Shown here: positions 1 to 14,217 of the stretch, in pieces
How positions within the stretch are numbered: the stretch's first letter is position 1
How the letters are laid out: each line of letters starts with the position of its first letter
From: Endocalyx cinctus
Taxonomy: Eukaryota; Ascomycota; Sordariomycetes; Amphisphaeriales; Apiosporaceae
Assembly: GCA_001600455.1 (NCBI GenBank)
Contig: BCKC01000002.1
Span: 372,001-436,000, forward strand
Direction: 5' to 3'
Length of the DNA stretch: 64,000 nt
Program-made: the position numbers and the translations under genes
Notes under the pieces: model-generated
The model's database searches: none
The model's input: the letters and a program-made list of their open reading frames with translations, nothing else
What the model was told of the DNA's origin: nothing

Positions 1-2296
1 AAACGATCATCTCAATGAGGGAACTGCTTGCGTCTCACAGGGAAACAAAAACAGCAAAACGAACTTTGTAAGAATGAATACCAACCCGTTCGCCCATCCT
101 TCTTCTGCATATGTTCGTTTTTGGTAAATATACTAGTAGATGATGCTGTTGGGACATAGTATGTACGTTTATATCACGTCGTATAAAAAGGGTTGTGTGC
201 GTATATGTACATACCTAATATACCTTACGGTATGTACATAGTAATTACAAGATATATTGTAATGTATCCTAGATGGATCAGATCTGATGATGAACCCATC
301 TATAAACAAGATAATTATGCTGGCCTTGTCGCATAGCGCAACTCACGTCACGTTGTCCTGGTCCGTCATTTTCTTCGCCCCACTGATTATAAAAAAAAGG
401 GTGGCAGGGTAGAGCAGGGTAACGATTGTGAGAGCGTGCAAAATCTTTTTTTTTTTTTTTTTGTTTCAGAAAGTTTTACTAGCATATATGCGTATTAAAA
501 AAAAGGGTAGTGAGAAAAATAGCAGTATAAGGAAAAAAAAAACAAATTCAATGCTATAAATGGTTGCCTGTCAGCCTCGGACGAATTAGACTAGGAAAAA
601 AGATGTAAAAAGAAGAGAGTTTTGTTGACTGCGCATTCTGCCAATGTCAGATTTCTAATTTAGAAAGATGATCATCAGCCCTGTACGGAGTACTCGATGT
701 GGAATTGGAATGGTGGTAAGCAAATGGTAATAATTCAGAACTTCTCGATATCTTTTTCGTCCCAGCAGGACGGTCGGGAGACAAGGAAAATTCTCCAGAT
801 TTGTTCTTGATAGGTTGATAGGGTAGGGTGTAGCGGTACATCAAATAGGAAGTAAGCAAGCAGGGGACGTGGGGGATCAAAATTAGTGAGAGAGTGCTCA
901 AAAAAACATAAAGAAGAGTAGTATCATGTTCTGTCTCTTTCTCTTTCGTGACATACGTAGTAGGCTACCGTGTATAATGACATAACTTTGTTGGCTTTGA
1001 TCGTGATCTCTTTATATTTATATCCATCCATTATAAGCGCTCTTTTTCTATTGTTTATTCCTAATTGTCAATACTGCACTGTAATAAAGTTATTGTTAGC
1101 TGTTGTAAACTTTTGACGGGAATCATACAGTATCCACCCCATTTTAACCCTCCCCTTCAGCTAAAAAAGAAGCTTAGATGAAACTTTCATTTAGCGAACC
1201 CGCAAGAGCTCTCCGTTACAGACCTGAAAGTATATGTATACTACATAGGACGGTACCTACCTTAGGTATTTAACTACCGTATATGTAGGTTAGGTACCTA
1301 GGTACTGTAATAGACTTGTAGGTACGTAGTGTCACGAACGCTCTTAAAAGGTCACATCTCTACCACATACGTAGTAGTCAGCCTGGAAGGATAACCAATC
1401 GATCGAATTTTATGTCCTTGAAATGTCCTCTCAAGTCTCGAGGGACCGCCAGACTCTGCGTCCCATATTCCCTCATTCGCTCACCTAGGTGCAGCGCTCG
1501 AAGGTACATCTCGATCCTCCTGGGAGGCATTCCGTATTAGTTCGTGAAACGACTTATCCCCCTCCCTATTTTATGTACTATGTATGGAAGCTATCGAGTG
1601 GCGATAGGACCGGGTGGAATAGTGTTTGGGATCGTCCTATGCTTAATCTTTAGTTAGGACGGATAACTAACATAGTAAACGTTAGGTTGGGTCATTGATC
1701 CTCGCTTTCCTTTATCTTAACCATGTGGAATTATTGATAAGTACGGAATGATATCTAAATATTTCCAAGTGGAAATAGACACTTCGACGGACCCGAATTG
1801 TATACTACATTTGTGTTTGTTTCTTCATTTTCCTCGGTATTCGCAAATATAGAGAGTGACAGAAAAACAATAAAAAAATAAAATACCTATACAATATACA
1901 GTGTAAACTCTTGTCATATTACTGTAATACGCTTGAAAAAAAAGTAACTTGAACGGGGGACTTTCGGTACTTTGAAAGTTGAAAGGGAGGTACACCAGAC
2001 ACCCATGCGCAACTCAATTCTGCCACAAGGGTTGAACCAATCATGAGCGAGATCAGTGCACCCTCAAAAGCAATCAGGGGATCAGGGGTCTTATTTTGAG
2101 GCAAGGAGGGTCATTGGCCCCAGAAAAACACTATGTCGGTTACTGCCGTGGGCTTGAAGAGAGGAAAACAAAAGAGAGAGTTGATTGTCTCGCTGTTCTG
2201 TAGAGTATTACGATGCGCTCTTATTAACCATACACCGACACTAATATTGTATTTTCCTGCTAGAATTGTTCATTTTTATTGATAATAATGGACGCG

Positions 2297-2304
2297 TATA
2301 TATG

Positions 2305-2341
<37 letters not shown>

Positions 2342-2363
2342 GTAAGTGTGTGTGTGTGTGTAT
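2297..2363. repeat. compound (TA)n/(TG)n microsatellite
   Basis: Alternating TA of about 30 bp is followed directly by a TG tract. It is a simple sequence repeat inside the gene-free left end. Confidence 0.9.
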
Positions 2364-4642
2364 GATACATGTTATTTACAAATGTTTTTGTTTTGTTGGT
2401 TGAACGACCAAAAAGGGTAATGAGGGGCATTAATTGATTTTCTGGTTTAAAATAGCTGAGAGGAGTCGTATCTAAAAAAGAAAGAAAAAAAGAAAAAACC
2501 CATACACTTACATTGCCTATCTAGGCTTACTACTAACTGTACTGGAGGTCTCCTGTATGTAGCGGAATCTCGCAAAATCGCCCAGAGAAAAAAAAAAGAG
2601 ACTCTTCGGCCAAGTTAGATGCGGACTTTTTTTTTTTTTTTTTGGTGGCGTGACAGGTTATGAATGGGTTGTACTCTGAATGGATCGATCGTTGATTTTT
2701 TTCTTTTTCTTCTTCATCTTTTTTTTCTTCTTTTTCTCTGTATTTCTTTAGCTTACCTACAGGTAGTTTGTTTGCTCACGATGTCGCTGAAAGAAGCATG
2801 GGGAAAGCTTTGTCGATCAGACAGCTTTCAGCGTTGGAGAAACATAGGCAGAATGGAGACATGAGGCAGGGCTAGTAGAATTCCGCGTCGCAGAGAAGAT
2901 TTAAAATGTCTTGGGATATACACAGTAGATATAATATAACAGGTTACCAATGCTATCTTAGATAATAAACAATGTCATAGAGGCGCATTATAAAATCATC
3001 TCTTCTTTTCTTTAACGGGCACACCGAGAGATGTTCAAATAAGTGGGATAGCTAATATACCACGCAGGGGAGTATGATATGTTTTATTCTGATATATCAA
3101 AGTCATTATATGTAGATGTTATTGCAATTTATTACCTGGTTAAGATGTTATTTTATATAACGAGAAGAATTGCAAAATACACTATTAGTAAAGCATAGAT
3201 TGATAAATGTCGTGTCATATATCATGTTTGTACGAAGTATTATTAGTGATCATCAACGAGAAATTGGAGAAAAGGCAATGATAGACGTAAAGACAATAAT
3301 AGTAGTCATCATTTATCAATTTTTTTATGTGAGACCACGATGGCCTGCCATCCTTTTATTATTAACAGAGATATCTATACTATATATCTAAAGCCTGAAC
3401 ACGTAAATATACCGCGTAGCCGCCAAATATGATTGATACCAAGACGACTCGACTCGACTCGTAATGTAGTGTAGTTAGACAGGGATTCAATCAATCCTCT
3501 TTGTAGGGGACTTGGACACGCACAATAAAAGTTACGTCGTGACGGTCTTGGTCTTAATTTTTTTTTTTTTAACTCTCTTTCGCCCCTCACCCCCCTCGGA
3601 TCATTAGCGCCTTGAACATGGCCAAATAAGCGAACTTGCATGCAGATTCGGCAGCAAGCAGCGTTAGACCTTGGACGAGAAATGAAGAGACCACTGATGA
3701 ATAAGTATTTTATTTTCTCTCTCGCTTTATTGGATTCTTAAATCTTAAAATTTGAGCATCTTAAAAAAAAAGAGATTATGTATCTCAATCGAACAGGTAA
3801 AGAACTCATATTGTTTGAGGGTATTAATTGATTTCCTTTCTCTCTCTCACTCACTCTCTTTTCTTTTTATAATGAGAACGGCTAGAATATCGAGAAATAT
3901 TCTTCAACGGCGGGAGCGTTTTAAAGGCTGCACGTCAAAATGTCATCCTGACACTTACTGAAACGAAGTATCTTAATATTTCTGGTTCCGGAGGAGCCAG
4001 GGCAAGGGCAGCCTCTTCCTTCCCCTCCCCTCGTTTTTCCTTTGTCTGTCTGTGTCGTCGGTATTCTCGGTATATGAGAGGATCCTATCATCCTATCATT
4101 CTATTTCCCTCTTCTATACTTTAATAATCCTGCTTTTTTTTTTTTTTTTTCAGTCTTATAACGACGTCTTTGAAAGAATTGAATACATAGGTAGAGTGAG
4201 AATAATGATAAGAATAATAATCGAAATAAGCAGGATACATGCAAGAAGTCATGCCTAAAGAAGATCTTCTGTGCTTAATAAATAATTAAGCTATTTACGT
4301 ACTTACAGTCTAGACTATAAACAGGTACATATCATACCTTAGTAAGAGGATCAGAGTTTTAGTTGAGCGAGATGGAGGCTAGTACATACATCGTAGTGGG
4401 CTATATCCATTCATATGATGGATGGACATGTACATTCTCAGCATGTACCTACTTGGAAATAACTTGATAAATCCTTGTGAATAAAAAGGGCATCTTGGAG
4501 GGGTTTGCATGCGCAAGCCACACACACAAAAAAAGCATTGTAGATCTCCTTTGCCTTATTCCCCCCTACACTAATCTACTCCCAACTAATCATTATCGGT
4601 CCAGGAGGAATAAAAAAACAAATATGATAAAATACATACAAG

Positions 4643-4645
<3 letters not shown>

Positions 4646-4677
<32 letters not shown>
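4646..4677. repeat. (AT)n microsatellite
   Basis: An uninterrupted alternating AT tract of roughly 30 bp in intergenic sequence. Confidence 0.9.
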
Positions 4678-7137
4678 ATACATAGTATAGATATTAAAAA
4701 AATGGTCTGCTGTAACACTGTTCCAAAAACTATATTACTGCAAAACAAATCTCTGTACGGAGTACCTATTTGTTATGCGGACGAGATAGAACCTTTACTA
4801 TGTACACACAATGTCTTCTATACGAATTGAATGGGTTGGCTGTAGGGCTGAGCCAGCGAAGTGAGTCATGGTGCCGGCGAGTTACTTATTTATCAGGCCC
4901 GTCAGCTTGGTATCTTGAACGTCTCACCCCTCCTCTATTTTTCTCGGTCTCTCAGTTCTCTTTGGCCTCCGTATGATTGCGAGCCTCAACAGAGTGGCAA
5001 ACACAATATTCCAACATGTTTCTCACAGACCATTGAATTTGTTAGAGCTTATCGGTGGGTTCACGGATATTACTAGGGGTTGTATGATATATGTCTAAGA
5101 AATTTCCTGTTTAATAAGTATACTTGGAAGTATCGTGCACTTCTTAGGCCTTTTTTTTTTCTCTTTCTTCTTTTTCTCTCTCTTCTTTTCCCCTCTCTTT
5201 CTCTCTCTCTCTCTTCTATTTTCTTGGGATATACGCGTACATGTACTGCGTATATTTGTGTCCCACATCAAATAGAATACTTATTTTATTATTCTTTCAT
5301 ATATGGATAATTGTCACATAAATTGCAGCTACTCTGGAGACGTACCACATTAGTTTTCCAACTGTGCTGGAAATTTGGTAAGGCACCTGACTTGCGGTAT
5401 GCGAAGGACCCTGTCACTGGAAGAGTACAGTGCCCCATCTGTTGTATACGTATAATGGATACTAGTCGAGTTGGTTGGTACTGAGCGCAGCAGGGCTCAA
5501 AGTACTTACCTACTTCGTATACCTAAAACTATAAAATGCTTATGTACTTACATACCTAGGTACATATGGAAGCGCGTACTTAGGAATATATGAATGGAGG
5601 CGATTGAAAAGATCAGTGATATAAATTTCATAGGGCTTCAAGTAGATACAAACATGTGAGAACATTGGAAGGAAGGTTTAAGCCTTCGAGTTTAAGATTA
5701 ATAAGAGTGTTTTCAAATACGAAGAAAATACTCCCAACCTCTATCTCTGGTTTAGGCACTTGGTGTACCGCGTACCTAAGTAGATGGCAGGACAATACAT
5801 GCATAGTCTGTGTTCCCGGAGACCAGACCTACTAAGACTTACAGCGAGTTACTAGTCACGGGCTCACAGATTGTATACTATGTATATGTATCCATGGATG
5901 TACGTGCTTTTTAGTTGCAAATGTAAACGAGACTAACATGGCTTTTCGACGACTTTATCGTCGTTTTCTTTTTTTTTTGTTCTTACACGTACAATACATC
6001 TCGATGTGGATGTACTATCTAGTAGATGAGTCGATATAACCGCTGAGAATATATATATGATATATAATCAACGGCTGTTCTTGGTGATATGTAGTCGAAT
6101 CTTCTGCTTGCATAGGCGTTGTCGTTTTATCAACTGGCATATACCTGTATATCTGATAAGCTGAATGTTAAAGCAGATTCGATACAGGTTATTAATATAA
6201 CGTGGTCATGACACATGTGTAAATATCCCATGAATATACTACCTACGCAGTAGTAAGTATACTTACTTAAGTCCATATACGTACATACCTTACTATATAT
6301 ATGCGTGTGTGTATACTTGGTATATATACTATAAAAATTGTTGTGTAGGTGTATGGTATGTAGATACCTAGGTAGCAAGTATACTATGTACTACTTTTTG
6401 GTAGGATGATAAAGTTGGGATGTTGGGCATATACACAGTGCTCGAGAAGTGTGCAGGAATACTTGTTGATAGGCTTGAAATAGTGAGATATACTTGTTTG
6501 AGGGCATCTGTGTACTTATACTGTATGTACTTAGACACTTAATAAGGTGGTAGAGCGAATGAGCCCTGCTATTTTACTAGGGTTACCACCAATCAATGCT
6601 TGTCTTTTTACCTACGGTCCCCCCTCCACAAGCCCTGAATGTTCTGCCACCCCTTGTAAACTTCTTCAACCCCCTGTAACTTATCCACTTTTACCAATAT
6701 TTGAATTCCACTATTGGGGATCAATCATTTGTACCTTGTCTATGTATCCTTGTAATGGAATAGTCTATCTCATCTGCCATTACCACCTGCATTATGACCA
6801 TCCATTACCGCTTTGCTTGCTTGCTTGCTTGCTTTGCCTTTACCTACTATTCTATGGTGCCTACGGTAGGTAAGTACTATTACTACTTCGCCTTTCCCTC
6901 TTGTTACGTGTACGTGTACTTCCCTATTCATTGCTAGCACGTACATCTTTGAGGTTAATGTACATACTAGCTCCCTAGTACCTAGTACTAATTCCCTAGT
7001 ATAAGCCGTACATAGTACATAGTACTTAGTACTTAGTACACGCTACAACCCAGTACCCATAACCTAGAACCTAGAACCTAAACCTACGAATCTACCTGAT
7101 CTACACTTTTACCACTTTACACAACTACACACCACGC

Positions 7138-7375
7138 ACCACGCACCACACCACCAATCTTCTCTCCTACTTTCATACAACCACCATTGTCATTTTTCCC
7201 TCTTTTTTTTTTCTTCTTCCCCTTCTTCCTTACTCAATTTCGTTCACTTTCCCTCCTCTTCGAATCCCTCGACGACGATTCATTACGTTGAATTTAAGAA
7301 CCTATATTTCATTGCGATTATTGAGTTCTAAGGTATTGCCATCTCCCATCGTTTTCCCATCGTCGCTATAAAAAG
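7138..7375 (+). promoter_or_regulatory. putative MED15 promoter: C/CT-rich tract and TATA-like box
   Basis: A CACCACGCACC-type and CT-rich tract (about 7130-7270), typical of fungal core promoters, is followed by a TATAAAAAG sequence at about 7367-7375. This lies about 870 bp before the MED15 ATG, so a long 5' leader would follow. The assignment is by motif only. Confidence 0.3.
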
Positions 7376-8243
7376 TCACTGTGGCGCTAATCTTTCTCTA
7401 CCTCACCAACATTTAGATTCTTCGAAGTCGTCTCGTAAAAACATATTCCTGTATTTCGGCACCTAGAAAAATATATTCCGCTGGAACAATAATTTAACAT
7501 TTCACCACGTCGGCTATAATATTCGTTATCTAATAATACACGAGACGTACACGACCCCGGTTCCGTTTTATCCAAAGAAAACTTGATTCTACAGTCGCTA
7601 CTCGTTGACCGAAACTTTCTTTCTTTTTTTTTTTTTCTTCTTCTTCGACCACGACTCAAAGAAGGTTATTATCTCGTTACATGTCCGACTATTTTCTATT
7701 AATCGGACCATCTCGAGATCACCATTGCACACTTACACGCAGTTCACGTCGACGCCAAATATTCGACACGCTTGGTTGAGTGTAAAGAGGCTCGCCAAGA
7801 AATAATTTCCTCTCTCTGCGGTTCTTTATCTATCGTCTCAAAACTCACGATCACCAAATTATTTCGACGACAAGCCACCGAAAGTAATCATAGTGTTATA
7901 AATCGTTGAGAGAAGGAGAGAAAAAGGCGGACCGTGCGAAATCGAACTGCCTAGTATATCGATTTGGTTCTATATGGACATAATCGGGTCTTACTAGGCA
8001 ACCTGCAGGCCGTGGCGGCTCCCTGCCTGATTTTTATAGAACGAATCCTATCCGCCTCTCACTAAAACCCATTGTGTCCACACCAGCAGCCCTGGATCAG
8101 TCGCGGTGAAAAGTTGATCGACGACTACTTACAATCTCTCTTAAGTAGAGACAAATATCCCAGATTTCTAGCGATATCTGCTTAGGATCAGGACCACTGA
8201 TTACTCACAATCAACTTGACCAAACTCAAATTTCTTCGCGGCC

Positions 8244-11200
8244 ATGGCCGCCAATATGCCACAGATGGGCGGTGCCGCTGTTCGGCGACCGCAGCAGCAG
8301 CAGTTGTCGCAACTGGTGTATACTCAAATAATGACCAACACCCAACAGCCACAGGGATGGCAAGCTCAGTTACCGATTAATCAACGCGTTGTCAATGCTA
8401 TGAACTTGTAAGTTAATATACCACTGAACAAAATTCATTCACAGACAACGATTGGGTTACGTTAGGAAATACAATGCCTGCAGGGCATATTTTATCATTT
8501 CTCCACAATCTATTTATCTATGATGAAAATCTTCAAATTTTAATTTTTCTTTTCTTTTCTTAGGATATCGAACTCTTTTCTCGCTATGCCCAACGTGGAT
8601 TCACAACAACTTGTCTCCCACGGTCTTACATTTGAACGTGAGGCATACTCGCAATCTCCAGATAGAGTAAGCATGACTGAAGACTTCTCCATTCTACTAT
8701 TGTATGTATTCATCTAACTTTGTACAGGCGACGTACGATTCTAAGATTGGCGGACGCGTAAACGAACTTTTCCAAAAGCGTCAAGCGAATGAGCAGAACC
8801 TACAGCATACGTTGAATGCCCAGGCCCAGGCTCAGGCCCAGGCACAAGCTCAAGCACAAGCCCAGGCCCAGATGATGATGAATCAGAATGCGATGCATAT
8901 GAGAGGGATGGGTAGACCGCCGCCACAGGGTTTCCAACATCTACAGCAGCAAATGCAACCTTCTCCTATTCCCCAGCAAGCCCAGCAAACGCCGATGGGT
9001 ATGGGTAACCCCGGAGGCCTTCCTATGAACGCTAACCAGCAGGGTCCTCATATGGGAGGGCAAATGCGCCCGCAGATACACGTACAAAATGCGATGGCTA
9101 ATCTATCGCCGCAAGACAGAACCAAGGTACAAACACTGGCCCTGTCTAAATTGAACCAGACCTCGGATTTTCAGAAGAACCAGCTAAGGATTATGGTCAC
9201 ACAAAAACTCCCCCAGGCCCAGTTAGCGCAGTTGCAGCAAGACGGCGTCGATCCTTTATTATATTTCTTCCAAACCCAAGTGATGCAAAATTTTAATCGA
9301 CATAATAACTCACATCAAGCGGCGATGCAGATGCAGGCCCAGCAACAAAGACAGATGAACCAGGGCGGTCAGCAACTAACTGCTGGCCCCAACGGCGAAG
9401 TCGGCCCTTTTTCGAATGTCGAAATTATGAACCAGCAGCGAGCTGGACTCATGGCTCAGGAAGCCGGACAGATGGTGGTCCCGGCAAACACCGGTGCTCC
9501 GGGTCGAAATGGTACTCCGGCTCACGGTCCTAGCCCGGGCAACAATCACTTGGCTGCCAACCAACCAGGCATGCCCCATCAAATGGGCCAAAAATTTCCA
9601 CAACAGCAGACCATGGATCAGCGGGCACAAGTGTCACAGGCTCAAATCAGGGCACAAGCCCATGCGAAGCAGATGCAAGGCCAGCCTAATGGCCTAAGCG
9701 GTGCCGGCCCTGTCTCACAAAGCCCAGCTATGAACACCTTAAATACACCCGTGCGTCGAACGCCGATGGGCGTGGGCCAGATGGACGGACAACAGCCGAT
9801 GGGCCCAGGCAATCCCCAGTTCGGTCAAATGCTTGACCCCCGGTTTAACCCGGCGAATCAAAGACAACCAATGCAGGGAAATCCAATCAACAGACAGTTG
9901 GTTAACAGCATGCTGTCTAGCATGCCACCGGAGCAGCGTCAGCAATTCTTATCCATGCCCCAGGACAAGCTCAATGAGCGAATCATCAAATGGAATAATG
10001 CTAGGATGGCTGGCCAGCTTCCGGGTCGTCCCCCGAGTCAGCCTGGTCAGTTTGGACAAGCGAACCCGATGGGCCAGTTTCCTCCGGGGCCTAGCAACGG
10101 TGGACAGCAGCCTCACCCAGCCGCAGGAGTGGGTGCTCAGCCGCCTCAGAACCCGCAGATGTTAGTGGAACAGCAACTTAACAGGCTGCGAAACCCGATG
10201 GGTCAAGGCCGTGGCCAGATGCCCCAGGATATCGGCGCGATCATGCATAATGTGGACGTGCCTCCTAGAATCTTGGAGCAGCTAAGAGCAAGTCCTAACC
10301 ACGCGGGACTTCCCATGGACATCAAGAAATGGGGTCAGCTGAAGGCTTGGCTGGCTGGAAAGAGTACAAGCGCCCAAACCATCAACCAACTCAACGCCAT
10401 TCAGAATAGCCAATATGCCAGTCTGGTGAAACGAACTCAAATGGCAAGTGGAGGAGGACAGCAGCAGCAAGTGCCCCAGCCCAATGTTGGACAGCAAGGA
10501 ATGCCGATGCCGAGTCCAGTAATACCTGTGCCGCCCGCTCAGCCAACTGCGAATATGCCTCCGAGTTTCCCGAACAATATAACTATTACTCCCCAAGAAT
10601 TAAATGCGGCTAAGAATCATGAGAGATTTAAGGGATGGTCGGAAGAGAACATCAGGAAGATTCTTACTCAAATTAAGGCTCAAACGATGAAGAATCGGGC
10701 AATGGCAGCCCAGCAACAGGCACAACAGGGACCCCAGCCGGCGCCTCAGCCTGCTCCTGCGACGACGCCCGTTGCAGCTACGCCGACTAACGGACCTAAT
10801 ACTACGCCGCGCAATCAGAATATCACTACCGAAGGCAACGCGGTCGCTGCACCCACAGCTGCGCCTAATCAAATGAATAGGCAGAGCCAGATTTCACGTC
10901 CACCGCAAAATGCGGCTGCACCGCCTCAGCAGAAAAACAGCCTCAAGCGCCCGAGTCCGGATGATGCGGCCGAAGCATCGAATCCTTCATCAGTGCCAGT
11001 TCAGCGAGCTCCATCTCAGCAGCAACCAGGCCCTGCACCCACCCCTCATATCCCCCATCTGACACCGCAGCAGTTGGCAAGTATGCCTCCAGAGCAAAGG
11101 CAGAAGTATGAGGCTATGATGAAGGCGCGACAGTCGAATGGCGGTCTAACGGAGGAGATGCAACGATTGAAGTCCATCGGTCAAGAGGAACATATGGCGG

Positions 11201-12809
11201 CAGCACATGAGCATCTCCAGGAAATTCACATGTCTCCAGAGCAGTATCAAGACATGGCCCAGAAGATACAGTCCATGGTGAGCGAGATGACAAAACTGAG
11301 CAAGGTCCTCGGTCGATGGTACAGCCTCACGCACGACGATGCGCGCGCCAAGATGTTTTTTAGAATGGTAAGTAAACCGAATTTGGTACCTGGTACATAT
11401 ACTAATTCTGGATCTAGCGTCTACGACTTATTAAACAATTCCAAGACGGCGAAAAGATGACAACCTTGAAGAGCGTGTTTTCCGTACGACCGAAAGAACT
11501 AGAAGGTGTGAGAGCGATGCTGGAAAGCATGGCCAAAGACGTTGCTAGCCAATATCCCCAAGGCATGAAGAGGAATGTCAACCAGCCGGGACAATCAGAG
11601 CTTCCTGGATCAGTCTCATCGATTGCACACCCGGCAACACCGCCAACAGGTCAACCGGCACCACTCAACGCGGCCAATCTCGAAAAGCAGAATAAGATGC
11701 ACCAGAGAAGCAGCAGCAAGAGCAACCAGCCGCCCGCTGCGCCTACAACTTCGCAGCCACCGTTTGCCTTCGGAGCGCATTCACCCAGCGGCCAGCCCAC
11801 ATATGCCAGCAAGCCTGCTATTACTCAAGAAAACCTTCAGCTGCCACATGTACGCAAGAAGGCCAGAACTGGCACGGCTTCCGGCGGGCCTAGCGCCAAC
11901 GCTTCGCCCCAAGTATCAAAACTTGCATCTCCTGAGATGAACAAGCGATCTGTCCCTACCGAAGCGAAACCCACGCCCAAAGCACAGTTTCATTGTCCGG
12001 AGTCGGATTGTGAGTTCCACGCTCTCGGCTTTTCTACGGAGGAGGCCTTACAAAGCCACGTGGAAGAGGAGCACAGAAAGCCTCAACAAGATCCGTTCAA
12101 GTTTGTTACGGAAAGCTTAGCCGAAGCTCTTGGACGAGAGGCGAACGGCACGAAACCGGTGGCGACCAACGCAGCAGGTAACCTGGCGTCATCGGCTCCG
12201 TCCATGGCGAGCGAGGCGTCTAAGCAAGGTCAGACGCCTTCTACGAAAGCCGAAGCTGCGTCTATGTCTCGAGAGTCTTCGATGAAAAGACAGGGCAGCA
12301 CTGTGGGTCCTCTTATCAAGACGGTCGTTGCAGGCAAGATGGCGACGCCGAAAGCCGACGCCGCCAAGATGGAGGATGCAAGCGGGGATCTGCAACATGC
12401 AGCAATGGGTGCCGCCCCGTCCTTCATGGGCTGTATTGACCCACAGGACCTATTCTCGAATATGGGGATGGACTTTGGTGGCAGTGGAGCGATTTCGAAT
12501 ATGAATGTTTACCGATCCATAACGCCCAACGACACACCGGAATCCAGCAAAGACAGCGCGGGATCGGAACCTAATAGCGACGTATCCGAAGGCGTGTCGC
12601 TCAACGTTAGTATCGATATGGGATTCAACAAGTGGGATCCTTTCGGAGGTGGTCAATACGTCAACCTCGACTTCGCGGATCCGGAGGGAGAGCTAGGGAA
12701 TGTGGGAGATAGCGCATTCATGGACCTGACGACGTGGGATGACGTGAACAAGGATTTTTCGAAATCATTTTCGGTTGACTCATCTCTATACCAGCTCGAC
12801 ACATCATAA
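8244..12809 (+). CDS. MED15: Mediator complex subunit 15 (KIX domain)
   Basis: This is a tail subunit of Mediator, which links activators to RNA polymerase II. I model four exons: 8244-8407, 8564-8666, 8728-11367 and 11418-12809, with introns of 156, 61 and 50 bp that all have GT-AG ends and keep frame, giving about 1432 residues. The start is ATG at 8244, just before the conserved N-terminal region. Residues ~35-90 form the KIX-like activator-binding domain (WQAQLPINQRVVNAM and following). A Gln/Ala dipeptide run follows at ~120-140, then a very long Gln/Pro/Met-rich central region with helical islands. The short motif LTPQQLASMPPEQRQKYEAM lies near residue 785-805. The C-terminal part carries a C2H2-like pattern (C-x4-C then H-x4-H, around residues 1160-1190) and ends in acidic, Asp/Phe-rich sequence. 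Length and composition fit filamentous ascomycete Med15. Splice junctions are hand-assigned. Confidence 0.88.
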
Positions 12810-14200
12810 GGTGCAGCAGTAGCGGTATTGTGCGATTCTCGGGAAGTTGATAATGATCACTTATGGGAATTTGACGACATGATGCGGATAATACGGCGTC
12901 GAGGTATTTCATAAAATGGCGCAACTACGACAACAGGATTAAGAGAAGGTTATTCATGGCTTTTATTTTTTCTCTCAATTCTTATTTTTTTCACTTTATT
13001 TTACTTTATTCTTTTTTACACGGGGACAACCAACTAAAGGGGCGAATAGAGTGGTATTTATAGGAAATGAGAGAGAGAGAGAGAGAGAGGGACAGAGAGA
13101 GAGAGAGTGCGGGAGAAGGGTAGGGGTGGCGTTATCTATTGAATATGCGTTTCACACATCGGCGTTGTTTATAAATATCCTTCGTGGATTGGGTATATTC
13201 TTTTCTTCTCTTGTTATTGTTGCGGGCTGCCAGCTATGGTCTTTTAACGGGAAAGCAGGTGTCTATGATATCTAGGCTTGGGAAATAGCGTGATACCCCC
13301 CACCCTTCGTACCATTCGACAAAAAAAGGAGAGATAGTTTTCTACATGAGATAAATACATTAAGGTATCCTGAAGGGAGAAGTGATTTTTATTTTTTATT
13401 TTTTATTCATTTTTTCTATGTGATTTCATAATATGATGTGATATGTTAGGATGTGAGAGTTTAGTATATAACTGGAGTTGGAGTTGTAATTGTACCTGCA
13501 TTCAGCCAGCCCGGGCTTCCGGTTGGATGGTGTCGGGTTCGGGATAGGCGGGCAGGCGGGGATGGAGATGATGTCTGGTGTGGTGTATACCTATATGTAT
13601 ATGTATTATGTAGTCGGCAGATGCGGGGATTTAGTAAAGTAGAGTACGGAGTATGCGAATTTTGGAAAAAGTAAGGGTCGTAGACAGACCGGGGGGCCCT
13701 TGGCATGAAGGGTCTTTTTTTTTTTTTTTTTTTTTTTTCTTCTTCACGGATCACCACCAAGGCAGCAAGGGTTTTTCTGTCTGACATTTACCATAATGGT
13801 ATAGTTAGTATGATGTATTCATAAAATGTTATGTTTTGTTGATTTGACATAAAAATTCAAGTCTACGGGTACCTACATAGTACATATAGACAGATGGATG
13901 TCCAATGTATGTGCATAGGTATCCATGGATACTCGGTATAACTGATTTTGGTAACGTGTAAGGAGTATAAATTGATTGATTACTTTTTATGAAAATATCT
14001 GAATGTGGAAATAAGTAAATAGTATATAAATGCATAAGCATAATATTTACATAACTACCTAAAGGTAATAGCTGCATAGTACTCCGTACTAGGTTACAAA
14101 ACACGAACGCGGGACAAGGGTATCTCTATTAGGTGCTAGGTAGGTACCTAAGTAGGTACTATATCCTCTGTACTTACGCATACGTAGTACATAGTATAAT
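12810..14200. other. intergenic region between MED15 and the Whi5-like gene
   Basis: No gene was found. It contains a (GA)n tract (13069-13108), a T24 run (13715-13738), and GTACGGAGTAC-like and TACCTAGGTAGGTACCTA-like palindromes. Open frames here are low-complexity. Confidence 0.6.
13069..13108. repeat. (GA)n microsatellite
   Basis: A nearly pure GA dinucleotide tract, interrupted once, in the MED15 3' flank. Confidence 0.9.
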
Positions 14201-14217
14201 GGAATAAAAAGTAAAAG

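Larger units (their letters stand above)
1..7130. other. gene-free AT-rich intergenic region
   Basis: No supportable gene on either strand. All open frames are short, low in complexity, and often begin at non-ATG codons. The stretch is AT-rich, with many poly-A and poly-T runs, (TA)n and (TG)n microsatellites, and dispersed short palindromes related to TACCTAGGTA and GTACGGAGTAC. The end nearest MED15 (about 6955-7090) is a patchwork of imperfect short repeats of CTAGTAC and ACCTAGA type. It may be a long upstream regulatory region for MED15, or an AT-rich degenerate block. I see no transposase or reverse-transcriptase-like coding remnant. Confidence 0.6.

Noticed and set aside
6547..6873. 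108-codon plus-strand frame
   Set aside because: Begins at GTG, low-complexity Cys/Leu/Tyr composition from CT-rich promoter sequence, no domain.
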